A stretch of DNA of 64,000 nucleotides, from NCBI RefSeq assembly GCF_000737865.1, contig NZ_CP007287.1, positions 1,620,972 to 1,684,971 of the forward strand. The letters run 5' to 3'. A program made the translations under genes and the position numbers. Of this stretch, positions 7,752-17,976 are shown in pieces (the stretch's first letter is position 1; each line of letters begins with the position of its first letter). The DNA is from Bifidobacterium coryneforme (GTDB lineage Bacteria; Actinomycetota; Actinomycetes; Actinomycetales; Bifidobacteriaceae). The notes below the pieces were generated by a model. That model saw only the letters and a program-made list of their open reading frames with translations, was not told the DNA's origin and did not search any database.

Positions 7752-8748
7752 CAACGTGCAGCTGATGACCTCCGCACAGGCGCGCGACCGGGTCCAGCTC
7801 CTCCTGAAAATCGCCCGCATGTATTACGAGGACCACATGCTTCAGTCCGAGATTGCGGCAAGGGTCGGGTACTCACGGCCCTCCGTCTCGCGGATGCTCA
7901 AGGAAGCCGAGGACCAGGGCCTGGTCTCCGTCACCATCAGGGACCCCCTGGAGCGGCTGCAAAACCTGGAAAACGAGCTGATAGGCCGTTTCAACCTGCA
8001 CTATGCCAGGGTTTCCGAGCCCCCTTCGGGATGCACGGGCTACGATGTGGTCCCACGCAGCGCCGCGTCCCTCCTGGTGGAACATACCCGGCCCGACTCC
8101 CTCGTTACGGTCTCCAACGGCAATGCCGTGGCCTATACGGTGCGGGAGGTACCGCTCCAGAACTGGGGCAAGACCAACGTGGCGCAGATGATCGGTTCCC
8201 TCTCCCCCAACAACCCCATGACGGATTCGCCGGAGATCTGCAGGATGCTGGCCCAACGCCTGGGAGGCAACTACACCTCCCTGCCCGTACCCATGATTCT
8301 CTCCTCCAAGACCATCGCCAAGGCCATGCTCAAGGAAAAGCAGATTGCCGACACCCTGACCCTGGGCGGCCATGCGGACGTGGCCGTGGTTGGCGTCGGG
8401 TCCGTGGAGGATGGGCGCTCCGGGCATATCTTCCACGATTACGAGAACGCCGACCTGGTTCGGGAGGTGACAGCCCGGAAGGCGGTGGGGCATATCTGCG
8501 GCCACCATATCGACGCCCAGGGCAACCACATCCGCACCAGCCTGTGCGAGCGGACCATATCCATCGACTTTGACCGGCTCAAGCGCATCCCCCTGGTCAT
8601 CGGTGTGGCCTGGGGGCACCAGAAGGTGCCGGGAATACTGGCCTGCCTCAGGGCGGGGCTAATCTCGGCCCTGGCCACCGACAGGGAGACCGCAGAGGGG
8701 ATCCTGGAGCTGGATGACAGGCAAACCGGGGGCAGAAAACGGCAGTGA
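7744..8748 (+). CDS. SorC/DeoR-type sugar-binding transcriptional regulator
   Basis: A 334-residue regulator with an N-terminal helix-turn-helix (YYEDHMLQSEIAARVGYSRPSVSRMLKEAEDQGLV, about residues 27-62) and a C-terminal SorC-type sugar-phosphate-binding domain with a NagB/RpiA-like fold (VSNGNAVAYTV, VGVGSVEDG). Such proteins sense a phosphorylated pathway intermediate and control the adjacent operon. It is divergent from the lactonase-decarboxylase-kinase-importer genes, with a repeated TGTACATATG motif in the shared intergenic region. The start overlaps a predicted leaderless promoter. Regulation of the cluster is inference from layout. Confidence 0.9.
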   Translation: MFSNVQLMTSAQARDRVQLLLKIARMYYEDHMLQSEIAARVGYSRPSVSRMLKEAEDQGLVSVTIRDPLERLQNLENELIGRFNLHYARVSEPPSGCTGYDVVPRSAASLLVEHTRPDSLVTVSNGNAVAYTVREVPLQNWGKTNVAQMIGSLSPNNPMTDSPEICRMLAQRLGGNYTSLPVPMILSSKTIAKAMLKEKQIADTLTLGGHADVAVVGVGSVEDGRSGHIFHDYENADLVREVTARKAVGHICGHHIDAQGNHIRTSLCERTISIDFDRLKRIPLVIGVAWGHQKVPGILACLRAGLISALATDRETAEGILELDDRQTGGRKRQ

Positions 8749-8827
8749 TGCCGTGACCGGGCGGGTGCATCAGCTCAGCGGTCAGGCATCCGCGCTTCCC
8801 CACTCCCCGACCGGCCCTTCAAGGCGA

Positions 8828-8837
8828 CCCCCCCCCC
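8828..8837. repeat. Homopolymeric C tract (10)
   Basis: Ten consecutive C residues lie in the 94-base gap between the stop codons of sorC (8748) and asd (8843). It is outside any coding frame, a few bases after the asd stop on the minus strand. Length may vary by slippage; no gene would be frameshifted. Confidence 0.6.
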
Positions 8838-8842
8838 AGGAC

Positions 8843-10048
<1,206 letters not shown>

Positions 10049-10612
10049 TCAGCGACCTGTACCGCCGTAGACGACCGCCTCGACCTGATCCGCGTCCAGT
10101 TCGAAGGCCGTATGGACGGCCTTGACGGCATCATCCAGGTCCTCCAGCGGGACCAGGGCCGAGATGCGAATCTCCGAGGTGGAGATCATCAGCACGTTGA
10201 TGTGCTTGTCGCTCAGCGCCCGGAAGAAGGTGGCGGTGATGCCTGAGTGCGTCTTCATGCCTACGCCAACCAGGGTGACCTTGCCTACATCGGAGTTGAG
10301 GTCGACCGACTTGAACTCGATGACATCCCTGGCCTGATCCAGCAGGGGGTGGACCTGGTCGGCCTGGGCACTGGGCAGGGTGAAGGAAATATCAACGGTG
10401 CCGGTGGAGGCACCCGCCTGAACGATCATATCGATGTTGATACCACCCTCGGCCAGGATGGTGAAGAGCTTGGCGGCCACACCCGTCTTGTCGGGGACCG
10501 ACCGCAGAGTGACCTGGGTCTCGCTGCGGTCATGGGCCACGCCCGAGATGATAGGTGCCTCGGGACCGTTCAGGTCCGGGAAGAGGTCACCCATTGATTT
10601 GCCGCCTGCCAT
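10049..10612 (-). CDS. Aspartokinase regulatory (beta-like) subunit, tandem ACT domains
   Basis: About 187 residues consisting essentially of two ACT domains (IISGVAHDRSETQVTLRSVPDK...; VTLVGVGMKTHSGITATFFRALSDKHINVLMISTSE). These match the C-terminal allosteric half of LysC, which binds lysine and/or threonine. Here it is a separate gene 13 bases after the catalytic half. The ATG at 10612 is preferred because GGAAGG stands six bases upstream; an ATG at 10618 abuts that site. It probably assembles with the catalytic subunit, as alpha2beta2 actinobacterial enzymes do, although those usually make beta from an internal start. Confidence 0.85.
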   Translation of the reverse strand: MAGGKSMGDLFPDLNGPEAPIISGVAHDRSETQVTLRSVPDKTGVAAKLFTILAEGGINIDMIVQAGASTGTVDISFTLPSAQADQVHPLLDQARDVIEFKSVDLNSDVGKVTLVGVGMKTHSGITATFFRALSDKHINVLMISTSEIRISALVPLEDLDDAVKAVHTAFELDADQVEAVVYGGTGR

Positions 10613-10625
10613 ATTCATCCTTCCG

Positions 10626-11447
10626 TCATCCTTCACGGTCCGGCTGGTTGTCCAGCTGCGCCTGGGCCACCTGACACTGATTCGGTGCCAGGTTGGGGAT
10701 ATCCGCCACATCCATATCCTGGGACATGATCAGCGTCCCCGGCCGGTGCGAGAAAGAGCTGCGCACATGGATGGGCATGCGGAACCTCTGGGCGTATTCC
10801 ACGCAACGCAGGGCCAGAACCTTGGATCCACCCGCAGCCATCTCCATCATCTCTTCGTATGAAATCCTGGAAATACGGCGGGCGGTGGGAACGATCCTGG
10901 GATCCGCCGTGAAGACCCCATCCACATCAGTGTAAATCTCGCAGACATCCGCGTGAAGGGCCACCGCAAGGGCCACCGCCGAAGTATCCGACCCCCCGCG
11001 ACCGAGCGTCGTGGCGTCGCCGTCGGCATTGACCCCCTGGAACCCCGCCACGATACCGACCTCGCCATGCTTCAGCGCATCCATCACGCGATAGGGCTTG
11101 ACATTGCGGATGTGGGCGGCACCATACCGGGCATCGGTCATGAAACCGGCCTGGGAGCCGGTGAAGGAGTGGGCGCTCTCACCCTGGGCATGGATGGTCA
11201 TGGCCAGGAGACTCATGGAAATACGCTCACCGGCTGTCATCAGCATGTCCATCTCCCGGGCGGGAGGATTGGAGTCCACGTCCAGGGCCTGGTCAATCAG
11301 ATCGTCGGTGGTGTCTCCCATGGCCGAAACCACGACAGCCATATCGTTGCCTGCATGCTTGGTCTCGATGATGCGCTTGGCCACACGCTTGATGGAATCC
11401 GAATCCGCTACCGAGGATCCGCCGAATTTCTGAACGATAAGAGCCAC
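10626..11447 (-). CDS. lysC: Aspartate kinase catalytic subunit (lacks ACT domains)
   Basis: Phosphorylates aspartate at the head of the lysine/threonine/methionine pathway. About 273 residues covering only the amino-acid-kinase domain: [15 protein letters not shown] at the N-terminus, [24 protein letters not shown], and [14 protein letters not shown]. It stops just after the domain, and the ACT part is encoded separately downstream. The GTG at 11447 gives the family-standard N-terminus (ALIVQKFGG) with GGATGG upstream; an ATG at 11501 would add an atypical extension without a ribosome site. Two genes instead of one fused LysC is regular in this genus as far as I recall. Confidence 0.9.
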   Translation of the reverse strand: MALIVQKFGGSSVADSDSIKRVAKRIIETKHAGNDMAVVVSAMGDTTDDLIDQALDVDSNPPAREMDMLMTAGERISMSLLAMTIHAQGESAHSFTGSQAGFMTDARYGAAHIRNVKPYRVMDALKHGEVGIVAGFQGVNADGDATTLGRGGSDTSAVALAVALHADVCEIYTDVDGVFTADPRIVPTARRISRISYEEMMEMAAGGSKVLALRCVEYAQRFRMPIHVRSSFSHRPGTLIMSQDMDVADIPNLAPNQCQVAQAQLDNQPDREG

Positions 11448-11699
11448 TGCTATTCCATCCGCGAAGGTTGAGCCACTTGAACTTACGTTACGAGAGGCCA
11501 TTATATGAACGTCCATGGTCCTGAACCCCCAGGTCACCAGCATGTGGACCCAAAACCACCAGCCTCAGTCGGGAATGAAGGGAACGACTACCTGTCGGCG
11601 CCGATTGCTCCGGCTTTCGGCGACCGATTCCGCATCGCCTCTTCATCACCACATCCGTGAACTTAAGGTTGCAGGGATGGCCCGGTCATCGGCCTCGTT
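11448..11699. other. Intergenic region between recR and aspartokinase
   Basis: About 250 bases on the minus-strand path from recR to lysC. It must contain the promoter of the aspartokinase-asd operon. I see no clear rho-independent terminator, riboswitch-like lysine aptamer or convincing -10/-35 pair, and no supported small gene. Confidence 0.3.
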
Positions 11700-12305
11700 T
11701 CAGACCGCGCGACGACCGGAGATGGCCCGACCCAAGGTTATTTCGTCCGCATACTCCAGATCGCTGCCTACAGGCAGACCACTGGCCAGCCTGGTCACTG
11801 TGATTTCCAGCGGATCCAGGAGCCGGGCCAGGTAGGTGGTTGTGGCTTCGCCTTCGATATTGGGGTCCAGTGCCAGGATGATCTCTTTGACCTCGCCCGA
11901 CTTGAGCCTCTGCAGCAGCTCAGGGATTCGCAGGTCGCCGGGCCCCACGTTGGACATGGGGTCAATGGCCCCGCCCAGAACGTGGTACAGACCGCGGTAC
12001 TCGCCGGTCCGCTCGATGCTCATCACATCCTTGGGCTCCTCGACCAGGCAGATGACGGACCGGTCGCGGCGAGGATCCTGGCAGATTGGGCAGGGACTGG
12101 TTTCACAGACATTCCCACAGATCTCGCAGAAGCGGACCTTCTCCTTGACCGTAATGATGGCATCGGCCAGGTCCTGGGCACTCTGCCTGTCCACACCCAG
12201 AAGGTGGAAGGCTATCCGTTGCGCCCCTTTAGGCCCTATCCCGGGGAGTTTGGCAAATGAGTCAATCAGATCCTGAATGGCTCCGTCATAGGTTCCCGCC
12301 ATCAT
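11700..12305 (-). CDS. recR: Recombination protein RecR
   Basis: A DNA clamp-like protein acting with RecO/RecF to load RecA at gaps. It has 201 residues, normal length. Visible are the helix-hairpin-helix ([17 protein letters not shown]), a four-Cys zinc finger ([16 protein letters not shown], residues about 60-75) and the Toprim domain ([21 protein letters not shown]... [13 protein letters not shown]). Its ATG overlaps the dnaX stop (ATGA), the classic dnaX-recR arrangement, so it is translationally coupled to dnaX. Confidence 0.97.
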   Translation of the reverse strand: MMAGTYDGAIQDLIDSFAKLPGIGPKGAQRIAFHLLGVDRQSAQDLADAIITVKEKVRFCEICGNVCETSPCPICQDPRRDRSVICLVEEPKDVMSIERTGEYRGLYHVLGGAIDPMSNVGPGDLRIPELLQRLKSGEVKEIILALDPNIEGEATTTYLARLLDPLEITVTRLASGLPVGSDLEYADEITLGRAISGRRAV

Positions 12306-15088
12306 TCACCCGCCTGTCGTTCCTGTCGCCTGCGTTGCACATTCAGCGGATTGGCTGGATCGTCGGCGGAGAAGTCCTCGACCTTGGATACATCGAACAT
12401 CTTGGCCAGGTCATCCTGGTTCAGGGTCATATCGGCCCCCAACCGGGCATCCTGCATTGAGTAGACGTCTTCATCAGGGCTGACGTCTACAGGCGCGGGA
12501 GTTCCACCCAGATCCGATCCGGACTCATCCGGTGATCCGGGACCGCCATACTGCGGGCCGGAATCCTGCCCAGCGACCGTCTGATTCGACGGCATGGCCA
12601 CGTCGGATCGCTCGCTCTGGAAGCCGACAGGAACGGTCTGCGGCTGCTGCCGAAGGCCGCTCTGAGGGTTACCTGCTGGTTGCCCGTCCTCATCCCCGGT
12701 CATCCGCTCAGCACTGCCGGACGATAGGCCAGCGGCCGCATCCCCAGCGGCAGGCACGGTGCTCCCGCTGGAATCAATCGGAGCCGAACCCGACTCAGCA
12801 GCAGGGGCTGCCTGCTCGGGAACCGCCCAGGGATCAATATCATCACTCAGATCAGGAACGGCGACTTTCTTGGTCTCATGTTCCTCGGGCTGTTCATCCT
12901 GCTTTCGGTCGCCGGATTCCCCGGTCGCTCGCACAGGTGTCGGATGGGCCCAAGGGTCATCCTCATCATCCTGCATATAGGAGTCTGTTGAGCCGAATCC
13001 TGCTGCCGGCAGGGGGCCGGAAGCCGACTGCTTGGCCGGAACGGCCCGCCCCTCCGGAACAACCTGGCTTACTGACGTTTCCGGGCCGGTAGGTCTTCCT
13101 GGGTGGTGGGCGTCATCCGATCCGTCGCCGGATTCCGCCTGGTCACCGGCCGGGGACTTCTTCCCACCGGTTTCACTCTTGGTGCCTGCCGTGTCGCGTC
13201 CCGTGTGGTTCATGTCGGAGGCGGCGTGAGGCATGACGGCCGAATCCAGATTCATGGTCGACAGGTTGGCGCGCGCCAAGGCGACTTCCTTCTTCACCTC
13301 GGCACGGCGTTGTGGCGTCATCTTGGCGACCGACTCCACCTGCTCACCATTGGCGGCCGTCCCGGAGGGGGCAATCATGGTCTTGTCGCCGAACTCCTGC
13401 CGAGCCCGGACCATGACGATCTTGGGAACCTTGGTCTCACCATCCACACTCTGGGAGGTTACAGCCATGGCGAAGGCATGCTGGCTCAGTGGTCTGTCGA
13501 AAGTCATGGCCAGCATTTGCCTACCTGAGGAACCGGTCTTCATGGACACGGTAGGCACCTTGCTCCTGGTCACATAATCGCGGACCTCATCCGGCAAGGC
13601 GGCAACCAGGGCATCCCAACGCTTGTCCAGCTCGGCTCCGCTTGGAATCGGTTCCTGTCCATCTGCAACAGAGGACGAGCCCTGCGGAGCAGGAGAGGAT
13701 TGTGGAGCAGTATCCGACTGCGCTCCAGATTCCGAACGAGCCGGGCCGGTCTGGTCGGCAGTCTGGGATTGCCTGGTGCTTGGGGCCTGCTGGGTTGGGG
13801 ACTGTACCGGCCCATCGCTGGAATGTGTCTGCGATGCGGTCTTGTCCGGCATTGCTTCAGGGTTATTGCGTTCTTGTTGACCGGTACGGTTGCCGGATCC
13901 GATAAAACCTGACCGAGCAGGCACGGCCGGCCTGGTGGCCGCAGAGTCGGCAGACCGGGCCTGCTGAGGGGCCTCCATGGGTTCACACCCTATGGCAAGG
14001 AGACGCGCCGCAAGCAATTCCAGCCGCATTCGGGGCGAGGTGGTCCCGTTCATGCTGGCCAGGGTCTTATTGATACAGTCGGCCATCGAAGTCAAGGTGG
14101 TCAATCCCAGGGCATCCGCCTGGCGGTGCAGGTCTGCGACCTGATCGGCATCGGAGTCCTCGCTCAGCACACTCTCGGCCTTGTCGCCGGCCAACTTCAA
14201 CACCAGGAGGTCGCGGACACGGGCCAGGAGATCCTCGACAAACCGCTGCGGTTCGAATCCGCCAACCACCACTTTCTGGATTACTCCATACAGGCCGGTC
14301 CCGTCATGATTGATCAGGGCATCCACCGCCTCACCAATCAGGGATTCGGGGGTGAAGCCCAGGAGGGCCACGGCCGAGTCATAGGTGATGGCACCATCCA
14401 CGGCCCCCACCATAAGCTGGTCCAGAACGGAGAGGGTATCGCGCACGGAACCGCCGCCTGCCCGCATGGTCAGCTTCAGCACACCAGGCTCGGCCTTGAT
14501 GTCCTCCTTGGAGCAGATTTCCTCCAGATACGGACCCATGACCTCTTGGGGAACCAGACGGAAGGGGTAATGATGGGTCCTGGACCGGATCGTGCCGATG
14601 ACCTTTTCCGGTTCGGTGGTCGCAAAGATGAACATGACATGCTCTGGCGGCTCTTCGACAATCTTGAGCAGGGCGTTGAATCCCTGCTGGGTGACCATAT
14701 GGGCCTCATCGAGGATGAATATCTTGTACCGGTCACGCACAGGCGCGAAGCCCGCACGCTCCCTGAGTTCCCTTGCATCATCGACCCCGTTGTGGCTGGC
14801 CGCATCAATCTCCACCACATCGATTGACCCCGGGCCGCCTGTGGCCAGGTCCTTGCAGCTGTCACACTCCCCACAAGGGTGGCTGGTGGGACCCTCGGCG
14901 CAGTTGATGCACCGGGCGAAGATTCGCGCACTACTGGTCTTCCCGCATCCCCTGGGACCCGAGAAGAGGTAGGCATGGGTGAGCTTGTGCTCATCCAGTG
15001 CCCGAGACAGGGGTACCGTGACCTGGCCCTGACCGATAATGCCGTCAAATGTGTCAGGACGATACCGCCTATAGAGTGCTAATGCCAT
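12302..15088 (-). CDS. dnaX: DNA polymerase III subunits gamma/tau
   Basis: Clamp-loader ATPase of 928 residues, longer than most. The AAA+ part occupies about residues 1-370: Walker [10 protein letters not shown], zinc module CINCAEG...CGECDSC, Walker B LDEAHM, sensor region ATTEPEKV. From about residue 380 onward is a long Ser/Gln/Pro/Asp-rich linker of low complexity, with an apparent structured patch at about 480-600 ([22 protein letters not shown]) that may be the alpha-binding tau domain, then another acidic tail. No slippery heptamer was recognised. Start [11 protein letters not shown] is the family start. It is the first gene of the dnaX-recR pair. Confidence 0.95.
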   Translation of the reverse strand: MALALYRRYRPDTFDGIIGQGQVTVPLSRALDEHKLTHAYLFSGPRGCGKTSSARIFARCINCAEGPTSHPCGECDSCKDLATGGPGSIDVVEIDAASHNGVDDARELRERAGFAPVRDRYKIFILDEAHMVTQQGFNALLKIVEEPPEHVMFIFATTEPEKVIGTIRSRTHHYPFRLVPQEVMGPYLEEICSKEDIKAEPGVLKLTMRAGGGSVRDTLSVLDQLMVGAVDGAITYDSAVALLGFTPESLIGEAVDALINHDGTGLYGVIQKVVVGGFEPQRFVEDLLARVRDLLVLKLAGDKAESVLSEDSDADQVADLHRQADALGLTTLTSMADCINKTLASMNGTTSPRMRLELLAARLLAIGCEPMEAPQQARSADSAATRPAVPARSGFIGSGNRTGQQERNNPEAMPDKTASQTHSSDGPVQSPTQQAPSTRQSQTADQTGPARSESGAQSDTAPQSSPAPQGSSSVADGQEPIPSGAELDKRWDALVAALPDEVRDYVTRSKVPTVSMKTGSSGRQMLAMTFDRPLSQHAFAMAVTSQSVDGETKVPKIVMVRARQEFGDKTMIAPSGTAANGEQVESVAKMTPQRRAEVKKEVALARANLSTMNLDSAVMPHAASDMNHTGRDTAGTKSETGGKKSPAGDQAESGDGSDDAHHPGRPTGPETSVSQVVPEGRAVPAKQSASGPLPAAGFGSTDSYMQDDEDDPWAHPTPVRATGESGDRKQDEQPEEHETKKVAVPDLSDDIDPWAVPEQAAPAAESGSAPIDSSGSTVPAAGDAAAGLSSGSAERMTGDEDGQPAGNPQSGLRQQPQTVPVGFQSERSDVAMPSNQTVAGQDSGPQYGGPGSPDESGSDLGGTPAPVDVSPDEDVYSMQDARLGADMTLNQDDLAKMFDVSKVEDFSADDPANPLNVQRRRQERQAGE

Positions 15089-15141
15089 GATTCAAGGCTA
15101 TCCATTTCTTTAGACACGTTCGCTTTTAGCCGCCGTTCGCC

Positions 15142-15690
15142 TCAGCCGCAGTCGACCGGCCCGGCGCGAGACGATTGGACCACCCTGGGAACGATGAGAA
15201 CCGAGGTATCAACCCCGACATCGACCAGGACATCCTCCTCTTCAACCGTACAGGTTGTCAGGGTCCCCTTATTGGCGGCAGCCACGGACGCGGCCCGGAC
15301 ACAGGGTGAGTCCCTGCCTTCGTACAAGGCCGTCGCGGCGGACAGGGCTGCTGCATCGGCTGCCGTTTGCGCCCTGCCCCGGCAGATGAGCAGGTTCCCC
15401 ACCATAGCGACAAGCACCAGCCCCATCGCTGCCAAGGAAACAAGAACGATACCCAAGACCGACCCGGACCCCTTGTCTGCACCATCCCACCACGGCCTCA
15501 CGGAGCCAGCTCCTGCCTTGCACCAGCGACACCGTCCTGCTCTACTGCCGGGAAGCGACGAACAGTCCGACCGTTCGCGCCCGTCGAACACCATCTGCCC
15601 TGGTTCAGCAGCCTCTGATTCCACCCGGCGCGAATCCCTCCGGACGTCAGCTGGGGCCGGCCGGTGGAAACGGTTCCCTTCAACAGCCAC
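15142..15690 (-). CDS. TadE-like secretion-neighbourhood membrane protein (Rv3654c type)
   Basis: 182 residues. After a cytoplasmic Arg/Gly-rich region comes GSGSVLGIVLVSLAAMGLVLVAMVGNLLICRGRAQTAADAAALSAATALYEG, a hydrophobic segment and following motif typical of the small actinobacterial Tad-associated protein. The start is GTG at 15690 with GAGGAG seven to eight bases upstream, five bases after the TadE stop. It ends the leftward pilus unit. It lacks the Glu at position 5 of mature pilins, so it is probably a minor or accessory component; its role is unknown. Confidence 0.75.
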   Translation of the reverse strand: MAVEGNRFHRPAPADVRRDSRRVESEAAEPGQMVFDGRERSDCSSLPGSRAGRCRWCKAGAGSVRPWWDGADKGSGSVLGIVLVSLAAMGLVLVAMVGNLLICRGRAQTAADAAALSAATALYEGRDSPCVRAASVAAANKGTLTTCTVEEEDVLVDVGVDTSVLIVPRVVQSSRAGPVDCG

Positions 15691-15694
15691 AGCC

Positions 15695-16084
15695 TCACTC
15701 CTCGAGAATCGCTACGGCCCTGCCCTGGATACGGGGAGGCAGAACCCCAAGCGGAGTGGAGACAAGGGGGCAGGAGAGGGTGACCCGGACCTGGTGACCG
15801 GAACGTTCGCGCGACAAAACAGAAGAGCCCCCGGCCATCCGGGCCGTAATTGCGGCCGGGTCGCCCCCACCCTGGTGAACCACCACTTCACGGGCCGCGG
15901 CATTAGCGGCTTCCTGACAGATCATGCCGGTGCGAACGGTCTGGGTCAGGGCCAGGAGCAGTATGGCCAAAGCCATGACAGCCGGAAGCACTATGGCGAA
16001 CTCCGCCGTTACCGTCCCCGAATCAGATCCGTCTTTCTCCGGCTGGCTGCGCCCACCCGGTCTTGCCATATCCTGGCCCACCAT
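15695..16084 (-). CDS. tadE: TadE-family minor pseudopilin
   Basis: 129 residues. A short cytoplasmic leader ends in SDSGTVTAEFAIVLPAVMALAILLLAL. This is a prepilin-type site, G followed by four residues and EF, then a hydrophobic helix. TadE-type pseudopilins are cleaved by a prepilin peptidase and help assemble Flp pili at the membrane. Its ATG shares one base with the stop of the preceding pilin gene, indicating coupling. A second in-frame ATG at 16069 (MARPGG) is an alternative start. No prepilin peptidase gene is in this locus. Confidence 0.8.
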   Translation of the reverse strand: MVGQDMARPGGRSQPEKDGSDSGTVTAEFAIVLPAVMALAILLLALTQTVRTGMICQEAANAAAREVVVHQGGGDPAAITARMAGGSSVLSRERSGHQVRVTLSCPLVSTPLGVLPPRIQGRAVAILEE

Positions 16085-16476
16085 CAGACGCTCAGGGCCT
16101 GTTTGACCAGTGCCGACAGGAGGGAACGCACGGTATCGGACTTGAGTATGACCAGGAGCAGACCGGCAAAGGCCGTCGCTGCTATCAGAACCACGGCATA
16201 CTCGGCCGTCGCAGCTCCGGACTCTGGCCGCGAGGTCAGCACCTTCAACCTGACGGCACCTCGTCGAATCAGCACGAGAACCATAAGATGCAGACGGCGA
16301 ACCAAGTCATACACCTTCTGGGACAATCTCGCCCGTACCGCTTTCAGTCCAGCGAATCCATGACCCCCGTTGGGCATGGTAGTCACTTCGGCATCAGCGC
16401 ACTCCTCAAGCTGGGTGGATTCGATTCCTTCACTACAGGAATCCTGACCATTAACCACCGATTGCATACTTGTCAT
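16084..16476 (-). CDS. Flp-type pilin, DUF4244 family
   Basis: About 130 residues, unusual in having an N-terminal region near 90 residues before the pilin core. The core SGAATAEYAVVLIAATAFAGLLLVILKSDTVRSLLSALVKQALSV matches DUF4244 and carries the Flp processing motif G followed by four residues and EY. It is the likely major pilus subunit, anchored by the hydrophobic helix. The ATG at 16476 has AAAGGTGG five bases upstream; an upstream GTG is too close to that site. It is first in a three-gene unit with tadE and the Rv3654c-type gene. Confidence 0.82.
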   Translation of the reverse strand: MTSMQSVVNGQDSCSEGIESTQLEECADAEVTTMPNGGHGFAGLKAVRARLSQKVYDLVRRLHLMVLVLIRRGAVRLKVLTSRPESGAATAEYAVVLIAATAFAGLLLVILKSDTVRSLLSALVKQALSV

Positions 16477-16597
16477 TACAGCCACCTTTCATTTTCGTAA
16501 GCCCCAATCAATCGGGTTCCGCTAATTCCAAGGAACCTCCCCGTCTGACGTCTCCCACTCTGCCTCGGTTGCGCCGTGCAAGATCTCCGACAATGCA

Positions 16598-16619
16598 CAT
16601 GTGGTCAAATGAGCACCGA
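16598..16619 (-). promoter_or_regulatory. Conserved 22-bp element upstream of the pilin unit
   Basis: CATGTGGTCAAATG, one variable base, G, one variable base, then ACCGA on the plus strand. The same element stands at 20127-20148 upstream of the other Tad unit, identical at 20 of 22 positions. It lies about 120 bases before the DUF4244 start. Read on the minus strand it contains TTTGACC, which could be a -35 region, but no good -10 is correctly spaced. Most likely a shared regulator site. Confidence 0.6.
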
Positions 16620-16777
16620 TGAAATTCTTCGTGGATTGCCGCTCACGCGTGACCTATCTTCGAGGCATCCAAGAAACCGGAATGGCCGAGACCCCAAAGA
16701 CGGACCGTCGAGGAAAGCGCGCGAAGCACCGCACAATGGGGAGCAAGGTGGAAGATATCCCAGCCGAGACGCTCGAT

Positions 16778-17320
16778 TCAGAACATCCCGCCCGCAAAGG
16801 CAGCAATACAGGGAATGACACCTATGAGGACAAAGGCCGGCAGGATGCAAAGCCCGGTGGGCATCAGTATCCGGATGGATAGCCTGGCTGTCTCCTGATC
16901 CAGTCGACTGCGGGTCTTCCGTTCCACCTGTTCAATGGTGGTGTCCATCCGGTTCAGGGGCGAAGTTCCATGTAACCATGAGGATTCCAAACAACCCGAA
17001 AGAACCGTCATCGCCTCTCCGATCCGGGGATGCCTCATGGCCTGCGCCCAGGAAAAATACCAGTCATTGCCCTCGACCAGCAACCGGGCCACCCGAATCA
17101 TGGTCTCCGCATAGGCACCGCCAAGGGTGCGCCCCACACCCTCCAGAGCAAAGGGAATCGAGGCACCCTGACGCAGGCTTACCGCCACCATCTCCAGAAC
17201 CAGCGTGAGCGGAGGATTGACCCTCCCGCCACATCCCAACCGCGAGCGCAGCGCGACCGGGTCACGGAACAACGCCCGCGCAAGAGCAACCAGCACGGCA
17301 ATTCCCAACGCCTTCGTCAC
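16778..17320 (-). CDS. tadC: TadC-like inner membrane platform protein (T2SS F domain)
   Basis: About 180 residues with hydrophobic segments at the N-terminus and C-terminus (LCILPAFVLIGVIPCIAAFAGGMF) and a GspF/TadC-type cytoplasmic helical domain (MVAVSLRQGASIPFALEGVGRTLGG). With TadB it forms the membrane platform driven by the TadA ATPase. The start is GTG at 17320, overlapping the tadB stop (GTGA), with AAGGGGG eight bases upstream. Shorter than proteobacterial TadC (about 300), as is usual in actinobacterial loci. Confidence 0.8.
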   Translation of the reverse strand: MTKALGIAVLVALARALFRDPVALRSRLGCGGRVNPPLTLVLEMVAVSLRQGASIPFALEGVGRTLGGAYAETMIRVARLLVEGNDWYFSWAQAMRHPRIGEAMTVLSGCLESSWLHGTSPLNRMDTTIEQVERKTRSRLDQETARLSIRILMPTGLCILPAFVLIGVIPCIAAFAGGMF

Positions 17321-17976
17321 AGTGATTCCCCCTTCTCCAGTCCGTTGAGCAGCCCCCGCATCCAGATAAGTCCGGCACAGTAAAAGCAGGTCCCCACAAC
17401 CAGACAACCCAATCCTGCGCCTGGCCGGAAAAGGAAGAACAGCGGATGCGCACCCATCAGCTCACCTAGGAAAACGGTAAGAATCGGCAGACCAGAGAGG
17501 AGTTTCACCGTGGCCCTGGGCATGGCAAAGGCCCCGTCACGGGCGTCCTTCATCGCAGCCTGACGTTTCTGCATGTCGGCCACCACCCGCAGGCAGTCCG
17601 AAGCCCGACATCCCGAATCGGCACTCAATCGATACGAAGCCATCAGGGCAACGGCAATGGCTTCCATGCCCTCATCTTGTTCATCGGGTAAACACCACTC
17701 CCGAAGCATGGTGTGAACACGGTCATAGGTGACTTCCTTGGTGGCAAACCGTCGGTCGGACAACTCCTCGTACGCCTCCACCAGACCACTGCCGTTACGG
17801 ACCAGGGCAGCCAGGGAGGCAATCAGGACCGCCGACCCTTCAACCTCGGCATTCAGGGCCTTCTTCCTGGTCAGTGATTCCAGACGGCACCTGGCATCAC
17901 ATCGACTCGACAGAACAAGCATCCCTGCAATCAGAATCAGGACACCGAATTGGACGGAAAGCAGGTCGGCGTTCAT
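17317..17976 (-). CDS. tadB: TadB-like inner membrane platform protein (T2SS F domain)
   Basis: About 219 residues: an N-terminal membrane helix (LSVQFGVLILIAGMLVLSS), a cytoplasmic T2SSF helical domain (VEGSAVLIASLAALVRNGSGLVEAYEELSD) and two C-terminal membrane segments around FLGELMGAHPLFFLF and CLVVGTCFYCAGLIW. The ATG at 17976 overlaps the tadA stop (ATGA), so translation is coupled; the open frame extends much further upstream but that part is antisense-like within tadA. Partner of TadC in the pilus base. Confidence 0.82.
   Translation of the reverse strand: MNADLLSVQFGVLILIAGMLVLSSRCDARCRLESLTRKKALNAEVEGSAVLIASLAALVRNGSGLVEAYEELSDRRFATKEVTYDRVHTMLREWCLPDEQDEGMEAIAVALMASYRLSADSGCRASDCLRVVADMQKRQAAMKDARDGAFAMPRATVKLLSGLPILTVFLGELMGAHPLFFLFRPGAGLGCLVVGTCFYCAGLIWMRGLLNGLEKGESL

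Noticed and set aside
12302-15088. Programmed frameshift in dnaX giving gamma
   Set aside because: No A-rich slippery heptamer with a following hairpin was seen near the end of the AAA+ part.
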